Below, piece by piece: positions 22,060 to 34,558 of a stretch of DNA of 64,000 nucleotides. This DNA comes from Cryptomeria japonica (lineage: Eukaryota > Streptophyta > Pinopsida > Cupressales > Cupressaceae): NCBI RefSeq assembly GCF_030272615.1, contig NC_081408.1:610457673-610521672 (forward strand). The letters are read 5' to 3'. The position numbers and the translations under genes are program-made. A model generated the notes under the pieces. It worked only from the letters and a program-made list of their open reading frames with translations. It made no database searches and was not told where the DNA came from. Every line of letters begins with the position of its first letter. Positions within the stretch are counted from its first letter, which is position 1.

Positions 22060-22655
22060 CTGTTAGCACTGTCTTCAGCCAATTTATCTTCTTGTTGTTC
22101 TTACCATGCATTGTTCAATGCATGAACACAACATGGGGTCAAACAAAGTGTTTGTAAACAGCTTTCATCGTCAAACCAACTAGCATACATACACAAGTTA
22201 ATTCGGTCACCACTTGTAAAATATTAGAGGATCCAACTTCTTTTATGACATCCTTTAAAATTTGAAATTTGAAGTTTGTATCCTTTTTCTCTTAACAATA
22301 AATAGCTCTAAGAAAATAAGAGCCAATTGAACATGTGATAATGATTATGATGAGTGGTCGATTTTTTGATATTGGTTTGCTCATTCATGATGATAGAGCA
22401 ACCATCCCTTATCCAAGTTTGCCTTATTTCTTCCATCGACACACTCACCTTAGAATATTCTCTATGTAGGGTGGTGCATAGTTTATTTTCTCTAGGTGGA
22501 ACAAATGAGGCACCAACACCTATCACATCTTTGAGCATTTGTTTGAAATAGGGAGAACGTGCCATAGGAAATGGTATGGCATTGAGTATAAATTTTTTTG
22601 GCAATCGAAGACTTTGCCACCTTCCGTGGTGGTGTATTAAACAATCTTGCAACAC
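22060..22655 (-). pseudogene. hAT-family transposase fragment (DUF659 region)
   Basis: The minus-strand frame 22655-22308 reads the block typical of hAT-like DUF659 proteins: IPFPMARSPYFKQMLKDV, then VSMEEIRQTWIRDGCSI. Below 22308 the match goes on in shifted frames: NILQVVTELT near 22210, then a TPCCVHALNNAW-like stretch near 22120, corresponding to the usual TPCAAHCLDLML block. Frameshifts and stops mark it as dead. The zinc-finger BED N-terminus and the C-terminal dimerisation domain are not visible. Confidence 0.75.
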
Positions 22656-22735
22656 TAGTAGTTCTCTTCTTTCCTTGTTAGAAGTAGAACTCTCTCACTA
22701 TAGAATTCCAACATATTGTTTTGATAGGCAATGCC

Positions 22736-24394
22736 TGTAATGTCCCCTTCTTGGACTTAGTCAGCTGTTGATTCTCGTTAGTATAATCTTGGGTTGTCGT
22801 TGGCTAGTTGTTGGTGGCTAGGGGACTCTAGCTTTCTTGGAGAGTTTGGTATCAATTTTCTTGTCTTCTGACAACAATGTTTTGATCAGTTGGTGGCAGC
22901 GGTCTTTGTAGTGTTTTTGGCCTTTTGAGTTCTCCATAGGTTTTGGAGGACATTGCTATTTGCAATAAGTCCCTGATTTAGTACCCAACATCATTCTTCA
23001 GTATTAGTAACTTCTTGATGTGATCAGTTTCAGCTTTCAATGCCTTGGTGGTACTTTTCGAAAATGTGATCAGGATTATTTTAATTATCACATTAAAGTT
23101 ATAAAGTAACATTATATTATTTACTTTAGTGTTTTAATTTTAATAAAGTGACGTTATGTCCCCCCATGTTGGACTCCTAGAGGAAAGGGGGACTTGGATT
23201 TAGTTAATTTAAAATTGTAAAAGGCCTTTATGAGGGAAATGAATCAATTTGAATTTTTAAAAGGGATTTTAGCTCTTATTTGGATTATTTAGAGTGTACA
23301 CATAATAAGATGCTGTAGGAGTGAGCAAAGAAGTTCTTGCAGGGATTGATTGAGGATGGAAATCCTCATCAATTCACTAGTTTTAATGGTGAAAGATACA
23401 TCCTAGCTGGTTGGTTCAATTTTGTACAAGAATCACCATTGTTTTGGCAGATTTTTGTAATTCAGAGGTGTCAAGAAATGAGGATTTTCATAGTTTTTTT
23501 TATGGCAGATTCGAAGATGACTTTTGGTGATTTGTAGGGTTTGATGTAGAGTTTTTTGGAGTGTGTTTTTAGTGGACTTGGGACTGACTGTACAACTTCA
23601 GGAGGAGGCTTTACCCTATTCTTGGTGATAGAATTGCAAATAGAGGCTGAAGCTGAAGAGGGAAACTTGGATAATCTTATCCATTGCTGGGTGACTCAAA
23701 TAGGAGCAAATTTCAGAGTATTTGCAGCAGATATCAGTTTCTTGAGGTACCATACCTTCCCAGGGGTTCCTAATGACTCTTCTAGGTCCAAGTGCCCAGG
23801 GTTTGGTGCTCAATCTTGGTCATTGTAGGGTGCCTAACTTCGAAGAAACAAATGCAACCAATTTCCGAGAGGATAAATGTTTTATGGAGGTTTAATGAAT
23901 TTTATAGGAGATGATCTTTGCTCTTCCAGTGTGCTATGGTTGGTCGGGTTTTAGAGAAATAGTTGTTGTAGACTAGTTTGCTTCCATTTTGAAGAGTTTG
24001 AAGGTGTTTGAATCGAGTATTAGAGTTGTAAATCTGTCTTGAAATGTTCAGTGGGAATTGCATTCAACATTCAAAGAGTTGTGGAACGTTTTCGCTGTTG
24101 ACCTGCTTGTAGCAGCATGATTTTGACCCATGTTCAGACCTGTAATTGTCAACTCTGACCTGGTTTGTAGGTATTTTTTAATGGGCTTTCTTATGTCATC
24201 TATTAATGTAATGTTTATTTCAGTACTGAATGAATATCCTTCAAGGATTTTGTAACAGCTGTAGCATTAACATTAAAAATCTGTTTCAGAGCTATAACAG
24301 CAGTGTGTTTCAGTATTTGCAAGTTTATATTGTGATATTATTAGTCAAAAAACAAAAAAAATTAAGGGGGCGTCTTTACACTGGTATCAGAGGC
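22736..24394 (+). mobile_element. Orphan LTR with primer site (Gypsy-like)
   Basis: Starts TGTAATGTCCCCTTCTTGG, similar in style to the Gypsy-D LTR start, and ends GTCTTTACA at 24380; TGGTATCAGAGGC at 24382 is a primer site. So this is a 5' LTR of about 1.65 kb whose internal part is lost after about 24.6 kb. A second ATGTCCCCCCATGTTGGACTC block near 23155 suggests an inner duplication of the LTR start. Open frames 23337-23537 and 23556-23828 show no known domain. Confidence 0.6.
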
Positions 24395-24654
24395 TGTATT
24401 TTCTGCTAGCTTGTGTTTAACCATTTGCATTCAGCTGAACGTCATCTATTTAGTGATAGAGAAATCAGATTCTACAGAGACAAAAAAGAAATCAATATCA
24501 GTTTGTTGATAACTCACAAGATCCAACTATTGATCCTCTTTCAAACATTCAAGAGGTACAAGGGGTTTGGTTGGTAGCAGTGACTGTACTATAGGGTCTT
24601 CACATCACAACCTACCTAGAGACATGACGGATAAAATAAAGCTGTTTGAAAATG

Positions 24655-26165
24655 ATTGTCTGCATCAACAATAGTGCTCACATAACTGTTCTTCAATATC
24701 ATTGATGCATAAATTTTAAATAAATAGCAATAGTAAGTCATATTTTTTTATTTATTGTTGATATTCTAACTGTATCAAATTTACAGTATTCGTCTTTTGT
24801 GAAAGGGGAATGACAAAAGCAAGGAATCAAAAAACGAATGATGCACATTGCGAAAGACAATTGTAGAAGGTGAGACAAAATATATTTCATCTTTTCATTT
24901 GAATTGCACCTATTTTTTCTTATATTTTCTATATGTAAAATAATAGAAAATTAAAAAAATCTCTTTATCCATATTGTGGGATGTTACTTTTTTTGCAACA
25001 AATTATTTTGTTTGAGCATTTAATAGTTTGCGTTTCTATTGGCAACAACTAGTTGTTCTCAGTTTAATGGACACATGTAGGTATGGTTGGGGGTTGACTT
25101 TTTCGACAAATTTTTTGCTGTTTACGTACATTGATATGCGTGCACATGTTTTTCCAATGTCCTAGACAGTGATGGTTGGTACGAAATTATAAATTTACTG
25201 TATTGCTATCCCAATGCTATCCATAGATTGTGGTATCCAACACTTTTACAAGGAAAGTTTATTCAGTGGAAGAGGTCAATAGGATTCCTGAGCATGTTAT
25301 AGAAAAGGTGAATGAAACATTTCCAAGGAACCAGTTGGTTTTTTATTACACCAATATTTTCACTCAAACATGCAGACCACATAGAGGGCAACAATTTTGG
25401 AGGACATGAACAAGGAACTCCACTATGAATAATATGATATGTCTGCAAACAACAATAATAGTCCGTTGTGAGTTTGATGAAGACCTGGGTGATGACCATG
25501 TTGACGTCCTCCAAAATTGTTGTCCTCTGTCTTCTTTATGTTCTAGTGAAACTATTGGTGTAATCAAGAACCAATCGGTTTGTTGGAAATGTTTCAGTCG
25601 TCTTTCCTATAACATGCTTAGGGACTGTATTGATTACGTGAATCCTATAAGCTTTTCTTGTAAAAGTGAAAGATACCGCAATTTGTGGATAGCATTGGAG
25701 CCAATAAAAGACTATTTATCAATTTTTGCTGATCATCACTGTCTAGGACATTGGAAAACCATATCCATGCATCCATTTCGATAGCAATGTACATGGCCGG
25801 TAAATAATTTGTCCAGAAAGTCACTCTCAACCGTACCAACATGTGTCCTTCGTTAAACTAAGAAGAACAGTTATCGCAAATAGAAAAACAAATTAATAAA
25901 TGGTTGAACCTCATCATCTATTGCTGAAGAAAGTAACATCCTACAATGTCAAGAAAGAGATTTTTTAATTTTCTATACTATACGTATAGAAAAATATGAG
26001 AAAAAGTAGGTGCATTTAAAATAAAAAAGGTGAAATATTTTGTCTTACCTTCTGTGCTTGTCTTCTATCATATACATCATTGCTTCTTTGCTTTCTTGCC
26101 TCTATCGTTCCTGTCCTAAAAGAGAAAGGCTGTAAATTTGAAATATTTAGAACATAGTTGAACTA
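24655..26165. repeat. Long fold-back (inverted repeat) structure
   Basis: 24757-25420 pairs with 25490-26165 in reverse: for example CCAATGTCCTAGACAGTGATG near 25157 and its complement near 25735, and CAACAATTTTGGAGGAC near 25389 and its complement near 25505. The arms are roughly 650 bp and diverged, with a loop of about 70-90 bp. The outer stretch 24655-24805 is also the reverse complement of 33375-33515, on the far side of Copia-B, so the structure looks like part of a larger TIR element into which Copia-B inserted. The mirrored open frames 25263-25514 and 25425-25784 are by-products of the palindrome. No transposase seen. Confidence 0.75.
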
Positions 26166-26504
26166 CTCACCAAAAAAAAAAAACGAACGCGCCTAGGCCC
26201 CAAAAAAATTCAGCAATAACTCGACGAAAACTTGGCAAAAACTCGGCAAAACTCGACAACTTAAAAATTTGCTTAAATTTAATTAGAAATGCATTTTTTC
26301 TCCAAAATTCAGTGAGGAGTTGCATCCAATGAGTCAATAAATGAGTACACAAAAGAAACAAGCTAAGTCTAGATATATTTGATTGATTTAAATGCGAATT
26401 GGGTACAAAATGGCATCCTCTTGTGGAATGTTGATGGCTGATAGACTGAAACAAAATGAAATAGCAAGTTGTTTTTGTAAAACTAAAAGTAAATACTACA
26501 TCAA

Positions 26505-27429
26505 TGTTAAATTTTACACTTTCAGATTAATAGAAAACTCAGAAAACAGAATTAACCTTTAACTTTGATAGTTTGCTGTTAGATTTAGTAAGTTTCAGAT
26601 TTAGGAACAAACAGAAACATAACCAAAATTGAATAAGACACTTATTACCTTGGGAAAACCTCCTAGGAGGAAAAATCCAGCCAGAAAAGATCCTCAGATC
26701 TGATTATGGATTATGAATAATATTCTGATTACAATACCTATCTCAGTTCATCCTTAGGGCTGATATCATCTTCAACTTTCGAGTGGTCTCAGATCTGCCT
26801 CTTAACAAGTTTCAGATCTGCCTTTTATTGCACCAACCAGTAGGTATACATAGCAACCAAAGATTTGTCCTTGAATAGTAGATGGATGATATATATGTCT
26901 TCAGCTGATGACTGTGACCAACTTCAGAACAGCAGGTCCTTCAACTGTCAGTTCGCATGATGAGGAGAAGACTAATGGATGTAAATTCGCCTTAATGTTT
27001 GCATGAATGAACACCACTTTTGTGGAATTCACACTCTCCTAACAACAGAGATAACAATGGAGAGAAGTTGATGGAGTTCGCACTTTGCTGAAGATATTCG
27101 CCTTAATATTGATGTATTTCGCACCTCTTGCAGACAAAATTCGCCTTTTGATGTGTGTTCTAAAATGAATGACTTACTTCATCTTGAAGTACACATATAT
27201 ATCTTTCTCTTGGCGGTAGACCTCTAGGTCGGCTTGCAATAAATATTTTATTTATTAATTACTTTTCCCTTAACACGTTTCATTTGGGTGAGAGGCATAT
27301 CATGAGGCGTGAGTTATAGGGTCGGCCCTATTGGAGAGTGGCGTGTGAAAAGGGCCCAGCCCTAAAGGGCGGATTCCAATGTTGCCTTAGGCAATTGGAA
27401 TCCGCTCTTCACCCTAATTAAAACTAATA
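26505..27429 (-). repeat. Copia-B 3' LTR
   Basis: Begins TGTTAAATTTTACACTTTC on + and ends at AAACTAATA (the CA end changed to TA). At 27369-27405 two 12-bp arms (GCGGATTCCAAT / ATTGGAATCCGC) form a hairpin, kept in the other LTR at 32673-32709. Confidence 0.9.
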
Positions 27430-27459
27430 CTCCTTCTCAATTAGGGAGAAGAGAATATA

Positions 27460-27749
27460 ATCAGAATGTCACTATCTTCCATCTTGCACACAAGCAAAGA
27501 ATGGATTACATAATCAGAACATAGTAGACTTCCATCTTGCACACAAGCATAGAATGGAATTACATAACAAAAATCTTCCATCTTGCACACAAGCAAAGGC
27601 TGGAGCCACCTTTCATTGCTTGCAGAGGGTGGCGAGGATCTTTTCTACCATCTTACATTGCCCGCAGAGGATGGTAACAATTACTCTTCTCCCTGAGAAG
27701 ACCACCACCTTACATTGCCCACAGAGGGTGGTTGATGCAACACAATGCA
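27460..27749 (-). repeat. Short repeats between Copia-B pol end and 3' LTR
   Basis: CTTCCATCTTGCACACAAGC occurs three times (near 27476, 27530, 27566), and ACATTGCC-GCAGAG-TGG type words three times (near 27608-27731). This is the element's 3' untranslated region; no gene. Confidence 0.7.
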
Positions 27750-30700
27750 TCACTGAGGTTGAGACTCCCTCCCAACCAAGGTTTCATTTTCTGAAACCCC
27801 AAGCCTGTCTCTGAAGTACACAAACTTCACCTTGGATAGAGGCTTGGTAAGGATATCTGCAATCTGATCATCAGTGCTGACATACTTCAGCTGAATAGCA
27901 CCTCTTTGCACCATATCCTGAATGAAGTGATAATGAGTTTCCACATGTTTTGACCTGTCATGGAACACTAGATTGACTAACATCTTTATGCAACTCTGAT
28001 TATCACAATGAATGACTGTGGGTTTCCAAGGTTATCCAAATAACCCAGCAAGAAGTTTACGAAGCCATACTACTTCCCTAGAAGCAACACTTGCAGCAAT
28101 ATACTCAGCTTTAGCTTTACTTAGAGCCACTGAGGACTGTTTTTTGCAAGCCGAAGAAATCACTGCAGATCCTAAGTTGAAACAGATGCCTAAAGTACTT
28201 TTCCTATCTTTTACACTTCCTGCCCAATTTGCATCTGAGTAACCTTCCAGGGTTATTGGAGTTTTCATTGGATACTTCAGCCCAAAGCCAACTGTGCCTC
28301 GCAAGTATCTCAGGATGTGTTTAGCCTAAACAAGGTGAACATGTTTAGGCATGCTCATGAACTGGCTGAGAGCATTCACTGCATAGCATATATCTGGTCT
28401 AGTGTTAACTAGATACATCAACGATCCAATCAACTGCCTGTACTTAGAAGGATCTGCAGAATCAGAGTTAGTTGCAGAAACACTCAACTTCTTTAAGTTA
28501 GATTCCATAGGAGTAGACATAGGTTTACAATCCATCATTCTAAATCTTTTCAGAATATCAATAGTATACTTTCCTTGACTTAGAAAATTTCGTTAGGTCT
28601 TTGCCATACTTCTAGACCTAGAAAATAATGCATTAGACCTAAATCCTTCATTTCAAATACTGAAGCTAATTCTTTCTTACATCTAATAATGATTTCATCT
28701 TTACCAGTAAGAAATACATCACCCACATATAGAACTAGAATTAGCATTTCATCATTAGATACTTTAAAGTAAATGTTAGAATTAGCATCATTTTTACAAA
28801 ACCCTAAGCTTACCAAGTACTTATCAATTCTTTCATACCAAGCTCGAGGGGCCTGTTTGAGGCCATATAGTGCTTTCTTTTCTGCAAACATGAGTTTCTC
28901 TTTCATGGATCTCATAACCCTCAGGTTGTTCAATAGACTTCTTCCTCAATGACTCCATTAAGGAAGACAGTCTTAACATCCATCTGATGTAGCTTCCAAC
29001 CTTTAGCTGCAGCAATGACTATTATAGTTATAATAGAAGTATATCTAGCAACAGGAGCAAATGTTTCTTCATAATCTATGCCTTCCTTTTGAGAAAAACC
29101 ATGAGCTACAAATCTAGCTTTATATTTCTCAATACTACCATCAGCATCATGTTTAATTTTAAATAACCATTTAGAGGAAACAACAAACTTACCTTTACGT
29201 CTAGGCACAATATCCCAGACATCATTCTTGATGATTGACTGATATTCTTCATCCATGGCTAACTTCCAGGCATGATGGTTCAAGGTTTCTTCAATATTGC
29301 ATGGCTCAGACTCGATGAGATTGCTCATCAATGCAACATAGTTGGAGAATACTTGAGGTCTCTTGCTTTCTCCGAAGGTAGCACTGGGGGCTGCAAATCT
29401 TTTAGCTTCTTGAATGGTGTTTCTCACCCAAAGTGGCCTCTTTTTGCTAACCACAATGTCACCAGGTACATCCGTGGGATTCATAGGCTCAGGTGGGTCA
29501 TCATGCACTTCTTGAGGTGGAGGCACAAACAGACTCCCTTTGAACCTCAAGGTTTGTATCAACATTCATATCTTGATTATCATTAGCCTCATCAATAGCA
29601 GGAGAACCTTTGACTTCTTAAATGCAATGTCTTCTTCAAAAGTAACATCCCTACTTACCTCAACATACCTTTGACCTGGAATGTAGATCGTGAAGGCTTT
29701 GGAGGATTCGCTGTATCCAACTAGCATTTCTTTCTTTTCGGAGGGCTCCAACTTAGTTTGTTTTTCTTTAGGCACATGAACATATACAGGACTTCCAAAA
29801 ATTCTCAAGTGGCTGATGTCAAGTTTGAATCCTGAGAGGGCTTCTTCAGGAGTCATATTCTTTAGAACACGGTGGGGACATCTATTCTGAATATAGACTG
29901 CTGTTCTAGAACCCTCAACCCAAAGAGAAGTTTGCAAGTCTTGATCATGCTTGATCATGGATCATGGCCTTTGCAGCCTCAACAATAGTCCTATTCTTTC
30001 TTTCAGCAACTCCATTTTGCCGAGGATTGTAGGGAACACAAAACTCCCTCTTAATTCCTGACTCAATACAAAAGTCATAAAAACTGCAAGAGGTATACTC
30101 ACCTCCATTGTCAGACCTTAAACATTTAATTCTTTTACCAAAGATGTTTTCAGTCAATGCCTTAAATTCTTTAAATCTACTTAAGACTTCATCAGATTCT
30201 TTAGTCTTTAAGAAATAGATCTAAGTTTTCCTAGAGAAATCATCTATGAATATTACATAATAAAGAAATCCACTAGGGGATGCTATAGACATAGGGCCAC
30301 ATAAATCAGAATCAACAAGTTCTAGTTTTTCTTTAGCTCTAGTTTCACTTCTATGAAAAGGACTTTTAACATTTTTACCCATAGCACAATCTTTACATGA
30401 ATCATGAGATTTACTGAGTTTAGGCATACCTTTAACTATCTTTCCAAGAGAGGGAAGAGCTTGCAAGTGTAAGTGTCCAAGCCTTCTATGCCATAGCTCA
30501 CAGGATTCAGGGGCCTCATTAATGAGGGCTTGAACAGGGTTAGAGGAAAGCTTATACAAACTATCATATCTATTTCCAATGACACGAGCAAATTTAAAAC
30601 TAGATTATTAGGCCAAGCAAGTACTTTACCCTCAGAAAATGCTACTTGATAACCTTTATCTTCTATAGCAGAAATAGAAATTAAGTTTCTTTTAATTCTA

Positions 30701-30890
30701 GGAACAAATAAGATGTCACTAAGGTGAAGTGGAATACCAGAGTCTAAATTTAAAGTAGTAGTGCTAGAACCTCTTACTGAGTATCGAGCATCGTCACCAA
30801 TTACCAAATGTAGACTGGTATCCTTTTCTACTAAGTCTGAGAGATGTTCACGATAGCCTGTGATGTGTCAGGAAGCACCACTGTCAATTA
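27750..30890 (-). pseudogene. Copia-B pol (broken)
   Basis: From right to left: protease with LIDSGAS, where TAG (30892-30894) replaces the expected Trp codon just before it and TGA (30868-30870) the expected Arg codon after it. Integrase follows (HRRLGHLHLQ, CGPMSIASPSGFLYY) with TAG at 30221-30223 in place of Trp; RSDNGGEY and NGVAERKNRT come next, then a frameshift near 29950. RT has LFKIKHDADGS and VKTVFLNG, but the catalytic YVDD reads YVGD (near 28720). RNase H has YSDANWAGS and reaches ADILTKPLS at about 27830. The stops fit C-to-T decay. The enzyme would be dead even if translated. Confidence 0.9.
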
Positions 30891-30891
30891 G

Positions 30892-31779
30892 CTATGTGTT
30901 ACTATCTGAAGGTATGTTGCTTGATAAGGCAGAGATGAATAAGAAGTCTTCATTTTGTTCTGAGACTTCATTTAGGTTGGCTTCCTTTTGCATGGGTTCA
31001 TTCTGACATTCTTTAGCATAGTGACCATATTTGTCACACTTGAAACATCGAACACGAGAGAGATCTCTTGGCTTCTTCCAAGAATACTGAGAGCTACGTG
31101 ATCTGAAATCTCTACTCCTCTTGGGATTATTCTTTTTCCAATTACCACCTTTCTTGCATTGGGCTGCAAGCATATGTTGATCATCCACTTGAGGACTTTT
31201 GAGTTTTCCCCTTGTGGCAAGGTGAGATTCCTCATGAAGGCAATCGTTCCGAAGACAATCAAAGGTTGGGAATTCAGATCTCCCACTTATGGATTGAATG
31301 AAGGAGTCCCATGACTCTGGAAGACCATTTAATGATATCATGACAATATCTTTGTCTTCAATGTCACGACCAATTGTGCCTAGTTGATCTTTTAGTTCTG
31401 AGATCTTCATGAAGTAAGACATGACTGAATCTTCCTTTGTCATCTTAATATGAAGTAATTGTTGCCTTAATGCAATTGCTCTACTGAGGTTATTGATCTT
31501 ATAAATACCTTCTAGATGTTTGAATATCTCTCTAGCTGTAGTGAACCTGGAGATGGAGGTGACAAGGTGATCTCTAACTGAGTCAATGATGAGCTTTCTG
31601 GCTTTGAGGGCATTCCTTTTGAATTGCTTTAATTTTTCTTGATCTGTGGGCGTAGTCAGCTCTTTGTCTTGCACAAACTGAAGGAGATCATCTTCCTTAA
31701 GAGCAAGCAGGATACGAACCTTCAAGGAAACAAAGTTAAGAGCCCCTTCGGGCCTATCTTCAACTTTCAATCCTGTCAT
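30892..31779 (-). CDS. Copia-B gag
   Basis: 295 codons from ATG at 31779 (MTGLKVEDRPEG), about 85 bases after the primer site; the frame runs into protease at the TAG. A UBN2-type gag core spans the middle (SRAIALRQQLLHIKMTKEDS, IVMISLNGLPESW), then a basic stretch (KKGGNWKKNNPKRSR) and an intact CCHC knuckle CFKCDKYGHYAKEC. It has the same layout as Copia-A gag (2364-3215) but is much better preserved. Confidence 0.85.
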   Translation of the reverse strand: MTGLKVEDRPEGALNFVSLKVRILLALKEDDLLQFVQDKELTTPTDQEKLKQFKRNALKARKLIIDSVRDHLVTSISRFTTAREIFKHLEGIYKINNLSRAIALRQQLLHIKMTKEDSVMSYFMKISELKDQLGTIGRDIEDKDIVMISLNGLPESWDSFIQSISGRSEFPTFDCLRNDCLHEESHLATRGKLKSPQVDDQHMLAAQCKKGGNWKKNNPKRSRDFRSRSSQYSWKKPRDLSRVRCFKCDKYGHYAKECQNEPMQKEANLNEVSEQNEDFLFISALSSNIPSDSNT

Positions 31780-31860
31780 TGTTCTGACTGAAACTGAAAC
31801 AACAAACTTAATAAAAGGCTACTGAAATCTGAAAGTTAATATATATATGTATGTATGTAA

Positions 31861-31876
31861 CCTGGCTCTGATACCA
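31861..31876 (-). promoter_or_regulatory. Copia-B primer binding site
   Basis: TGGTATCAGAGCCAGG on the minus strand, directly inside the 5' LTR. Confidence 0.9.
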
Positions 31877-32733
31877 TGTTAAATTTTACACTTTCAGATT
31901 AATAGAAAACTCAAAAAACAGAATTAACCTTTAACTTAGATAGTTTGCTGTTAGATTTAGTAAGTTTCAGATTTAGGAACAAACATAAACATAACCAAAA
32001 TTGAATAAGACACTTATTAACCTGGGAAAACCTCCTAGGAGGAAAAACCCAACGAGGAAAGATCCTCAGATCTGATTATGGATTATGAATAATATTCTGA
32101 TTACAATACTTATCTTAGTTCATCCTTAGGGCTGATAGCATCTTCAACTTTTGAGTGGTCTTAGATCTGCCTTTTATTGCACCAACTAGTAGGTATACAT
32201 AGCAACCAAAGATTTGTCCTTGAATAGCAGATGGATGATATATATGTCTTCAATTGATGACTGTGACCAAATTCAGAACAACAGGTCCTTCAATTGTTAG
32301 TTCGCATGACGAGGAGCAGACTAATGGATGTAAATTCGCCTTAATGTTTGCATGAATGAACACCACTTTTGTGGAATTCGCACTCTCCTAACAGTAGAGA
32401 TAACAATGGAGAGAAGTTGATGGAGTTCGCACTTTGCTGAAGATATTCTCCTTAATACTGATGTATTTCGCACCTCTTACTTGCAGACAGATTTCGCCTT
32501 TTGATGTGTATTCTAGAATGAATGACTTACTTCATCTTGAAGTACACACATATATATATTAATTACTTTTCCCTTAACATGTTTCATTTGGGTGAGAGGC
32601 ATATCATGAGGTGTGAGTTATAGGGTCGGCCCTATTGGAGAGTGGCGTGTGAGAAGGGCCCAGCCCTAAAGGGCGGATTCCAATGTTGCCTTAGGCAATT
32701 GGAATCCGCTCTTCACCCAAATTTAAACTAACA
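31877..32733 (-). repeat. Copia-B 5' LTR
   Basis: Matches 26505-27429; shorter mainly through the loss or gain of small duplications (e.g. the doubled CAGATCTGCC block near 26790-26822 is single here). Confidence 0.9.
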
Positions 32734-32889
32734 ATCAAAACATTTTACATCGTCCTCTTCCTAGATCTAGTGAAACTAGGTGAGAGATAGAACTAGAGGT
32801 TCTAGTCCTAGGAGTCCAATGTGGATCCTCCACCTCGCCAAAATGAGGTTGAGGGTAGCACCCCTCTCCAGCCCTTGTGGGGTCTAAGG

Positions 32890-33030
32890 GTGAGAGAGAG
32901 ATAGGTCTAGATCTTGGGGGAGAGAGGAGAGAGTGGTAGAGAGAGGGGATAGAGGAAGATTGATAGGGAGATAGATAGGTCTAGAATTTGGGGTATATAA
33001 AGTGAGTGAGATAGAGAGTGCTAGAGAATG
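32890..33030 (+). repeat. GA-rich low-complexity tract
   Basis: GAGAGAGATAGG, GAGAGAGGAGAG and GATAGGGAGATAG type words; no gene. Confidence 0.8.
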
Positions 33031-33039
33031 CTGATAGGA

Positions 33040-33210
33040 ACCTATTGATTACTAAAATTTGACAGTCTGAAAATATAGAAAATCTTCTAAAACCTAGAAT
33101 TTGCATTATAACTCTTAGAAATTTGAAACCACTCTCAAACATCCTGCAAATATATACATGAAACATAACTTAAAGTAGACTTATACTTAAATGTTATATC
33201 TCATGTATAT
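33040..33210 (-). repeat. Fragment of the long-LTR family
   Basis: Reverse complement resembles 11300-11500 inside the 3.45-kb solo LTR (shared AACATTTAAGTATAAGT and AGGATGTTTGAGAGTGGTTT). The palindrome of that copy is shortened here. Confidence 0.7.
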
Positions 33211-33571
33211 ATTTTGATGAAGAGAAGAGACTGACTTTAAAAAAAAAAAGATAATTTTTTGATGTGTTTGGGCCTCTTTGTTTATGCAACTGAGTTTTTG
33301 CCAGAGACTCATCAAGTTTTTGTGGCGAGTCAATGGTGAAATTACTCACCTAAGCCAAAAATTCGCGAGTTTTCGACGAGTAGTCCATGTATGAAACTTT
33401 AGAATATCCTCAATAACTGAAAAATATGACTTAGTAATGCTAGTTATTTAAAATTTATGCACTAATGATACTTGAAGAACAATTATGTGAGCACTATTGT
33501 TGATGTAGACACTCATTTTGGGACAATTTTATTCAATAGACTTTTATAGTACCATCACCCTAGGAAAACAC

Positions 33572-34558
33572 CCTAAATTTCAAGTATCATCTTTTCCTTG
33601 TCTGGTTTTGTTATAATCGGAGTACAAAACAATGGTTGAGTATGTTATGAACTTCAAATTTTAAAGAGGTTATAACAAATTATTATACACTTAATCTAGC
33701 TTTCTTAAGGAAATTCAGAATGTATTGAAATCAATCGATAAATCCATTCTCGTATGTAATTTTGAAAGTTTGCATGCAAAAAAGGAAGTTACAATTGAAA
33801 TTGATATCTATTTGCAGATATATTCTAATCATAGGTCCAAATTTTACTATGCTTGTGGGAGATCTGCACTTTGAACAAAGTTGGAGGGATGAAAATGATG
33901 ACATTATGAGATCTTCCTTTTGAGATCAGCTACAATCATAATTGTCAATCTTAATAAATTTTTCATAAAATTACAAACTCGTGGTAGGATTGTTTTCCAT
34001 ATAAGTTACCAACAAAATCAGTTAACATGAACCTAAGTAGAAGAAGGCAGTCAATATAAACATTACAGTTTGATAGACTTTTGTAGGATTGCAAGTTGTG
34101 TAGCACAACCTCTACAAAGAACTTATAGTTGCTAAAGGGTTTGAGAAACCAATTTACGCAAGTTGATGTTTGACTATAAGAATTTATTGTTTACTTGAAA
34201 GTTAAATGTTATTAATAATTACTTTGTTCATCATTTGTATGGTGATGGTATACTGTAGGAAAAATGTGAAATTTTGGTTGAGGGACAAGACTTCACCTAG
34301 TGGGTAAGGAGGAGCTCAACATGTGGGGCCATGCCATGTAATGTCCTGTTTCAGAATATTTATAAACCTTACAATTGTTTTGGATTTTATGCCATATTCA
34401 GAGTCAGACAACCATAAACATACTGAATAGCAGCAAGTAAATATTAATATTTAACATTGAAACCCTTAGTCACATCCAACATCCATATTCTGGCAACAAT
34501 CTATATTTTATTAAATATTGATGCAACAACAAATTAAAGGAATACATGTACGATATCA
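33572..34558 (+). pseudogene. Truncated second copy of the LRR gene's 3' end
   Basis: Parallel to 350-1440. In the terminal exon about 95 bp are missing: AAGTTACCAACA joins directly to AAATCAGTTA, removing most of the coding exon, and the CATAG acceptor reads CATAT. So it cannot encode the C-terminus. Homology stops at about 34558, 420 bases before the LRR exon at 34979. Confidence 0.85.

Larger units (their letters stand above)
26505..32733 (-). mobile_element. Copia-B: LTR retrotransposon with both LTRs, coding part decayed
   Basis: Ty1/Copia element on the minus strand, bounded by TSD ATCAA (26500-26504 and 32734-32738). The 3' LTR is 26505-27429 and the 5' LTR 31877-32733. The primer site is just inside the 5' LTR on the minus strand (TGGTATCAGAGCCAGG). 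Gag is nearly open, while pol has several stops and frameshifts and a changed RT catalytic motif. It inserted in the spacer between the fold-back at 24.7-26.2 kb and its partner arm at 33.4 kb. Confidence 0.95.

Noticed and set aside
25263-25784. Pair of ORFs of 83 and 119 codons
   Set aside because: They lie in opposite arms of the inverted repeat and mirror each other; no domain.
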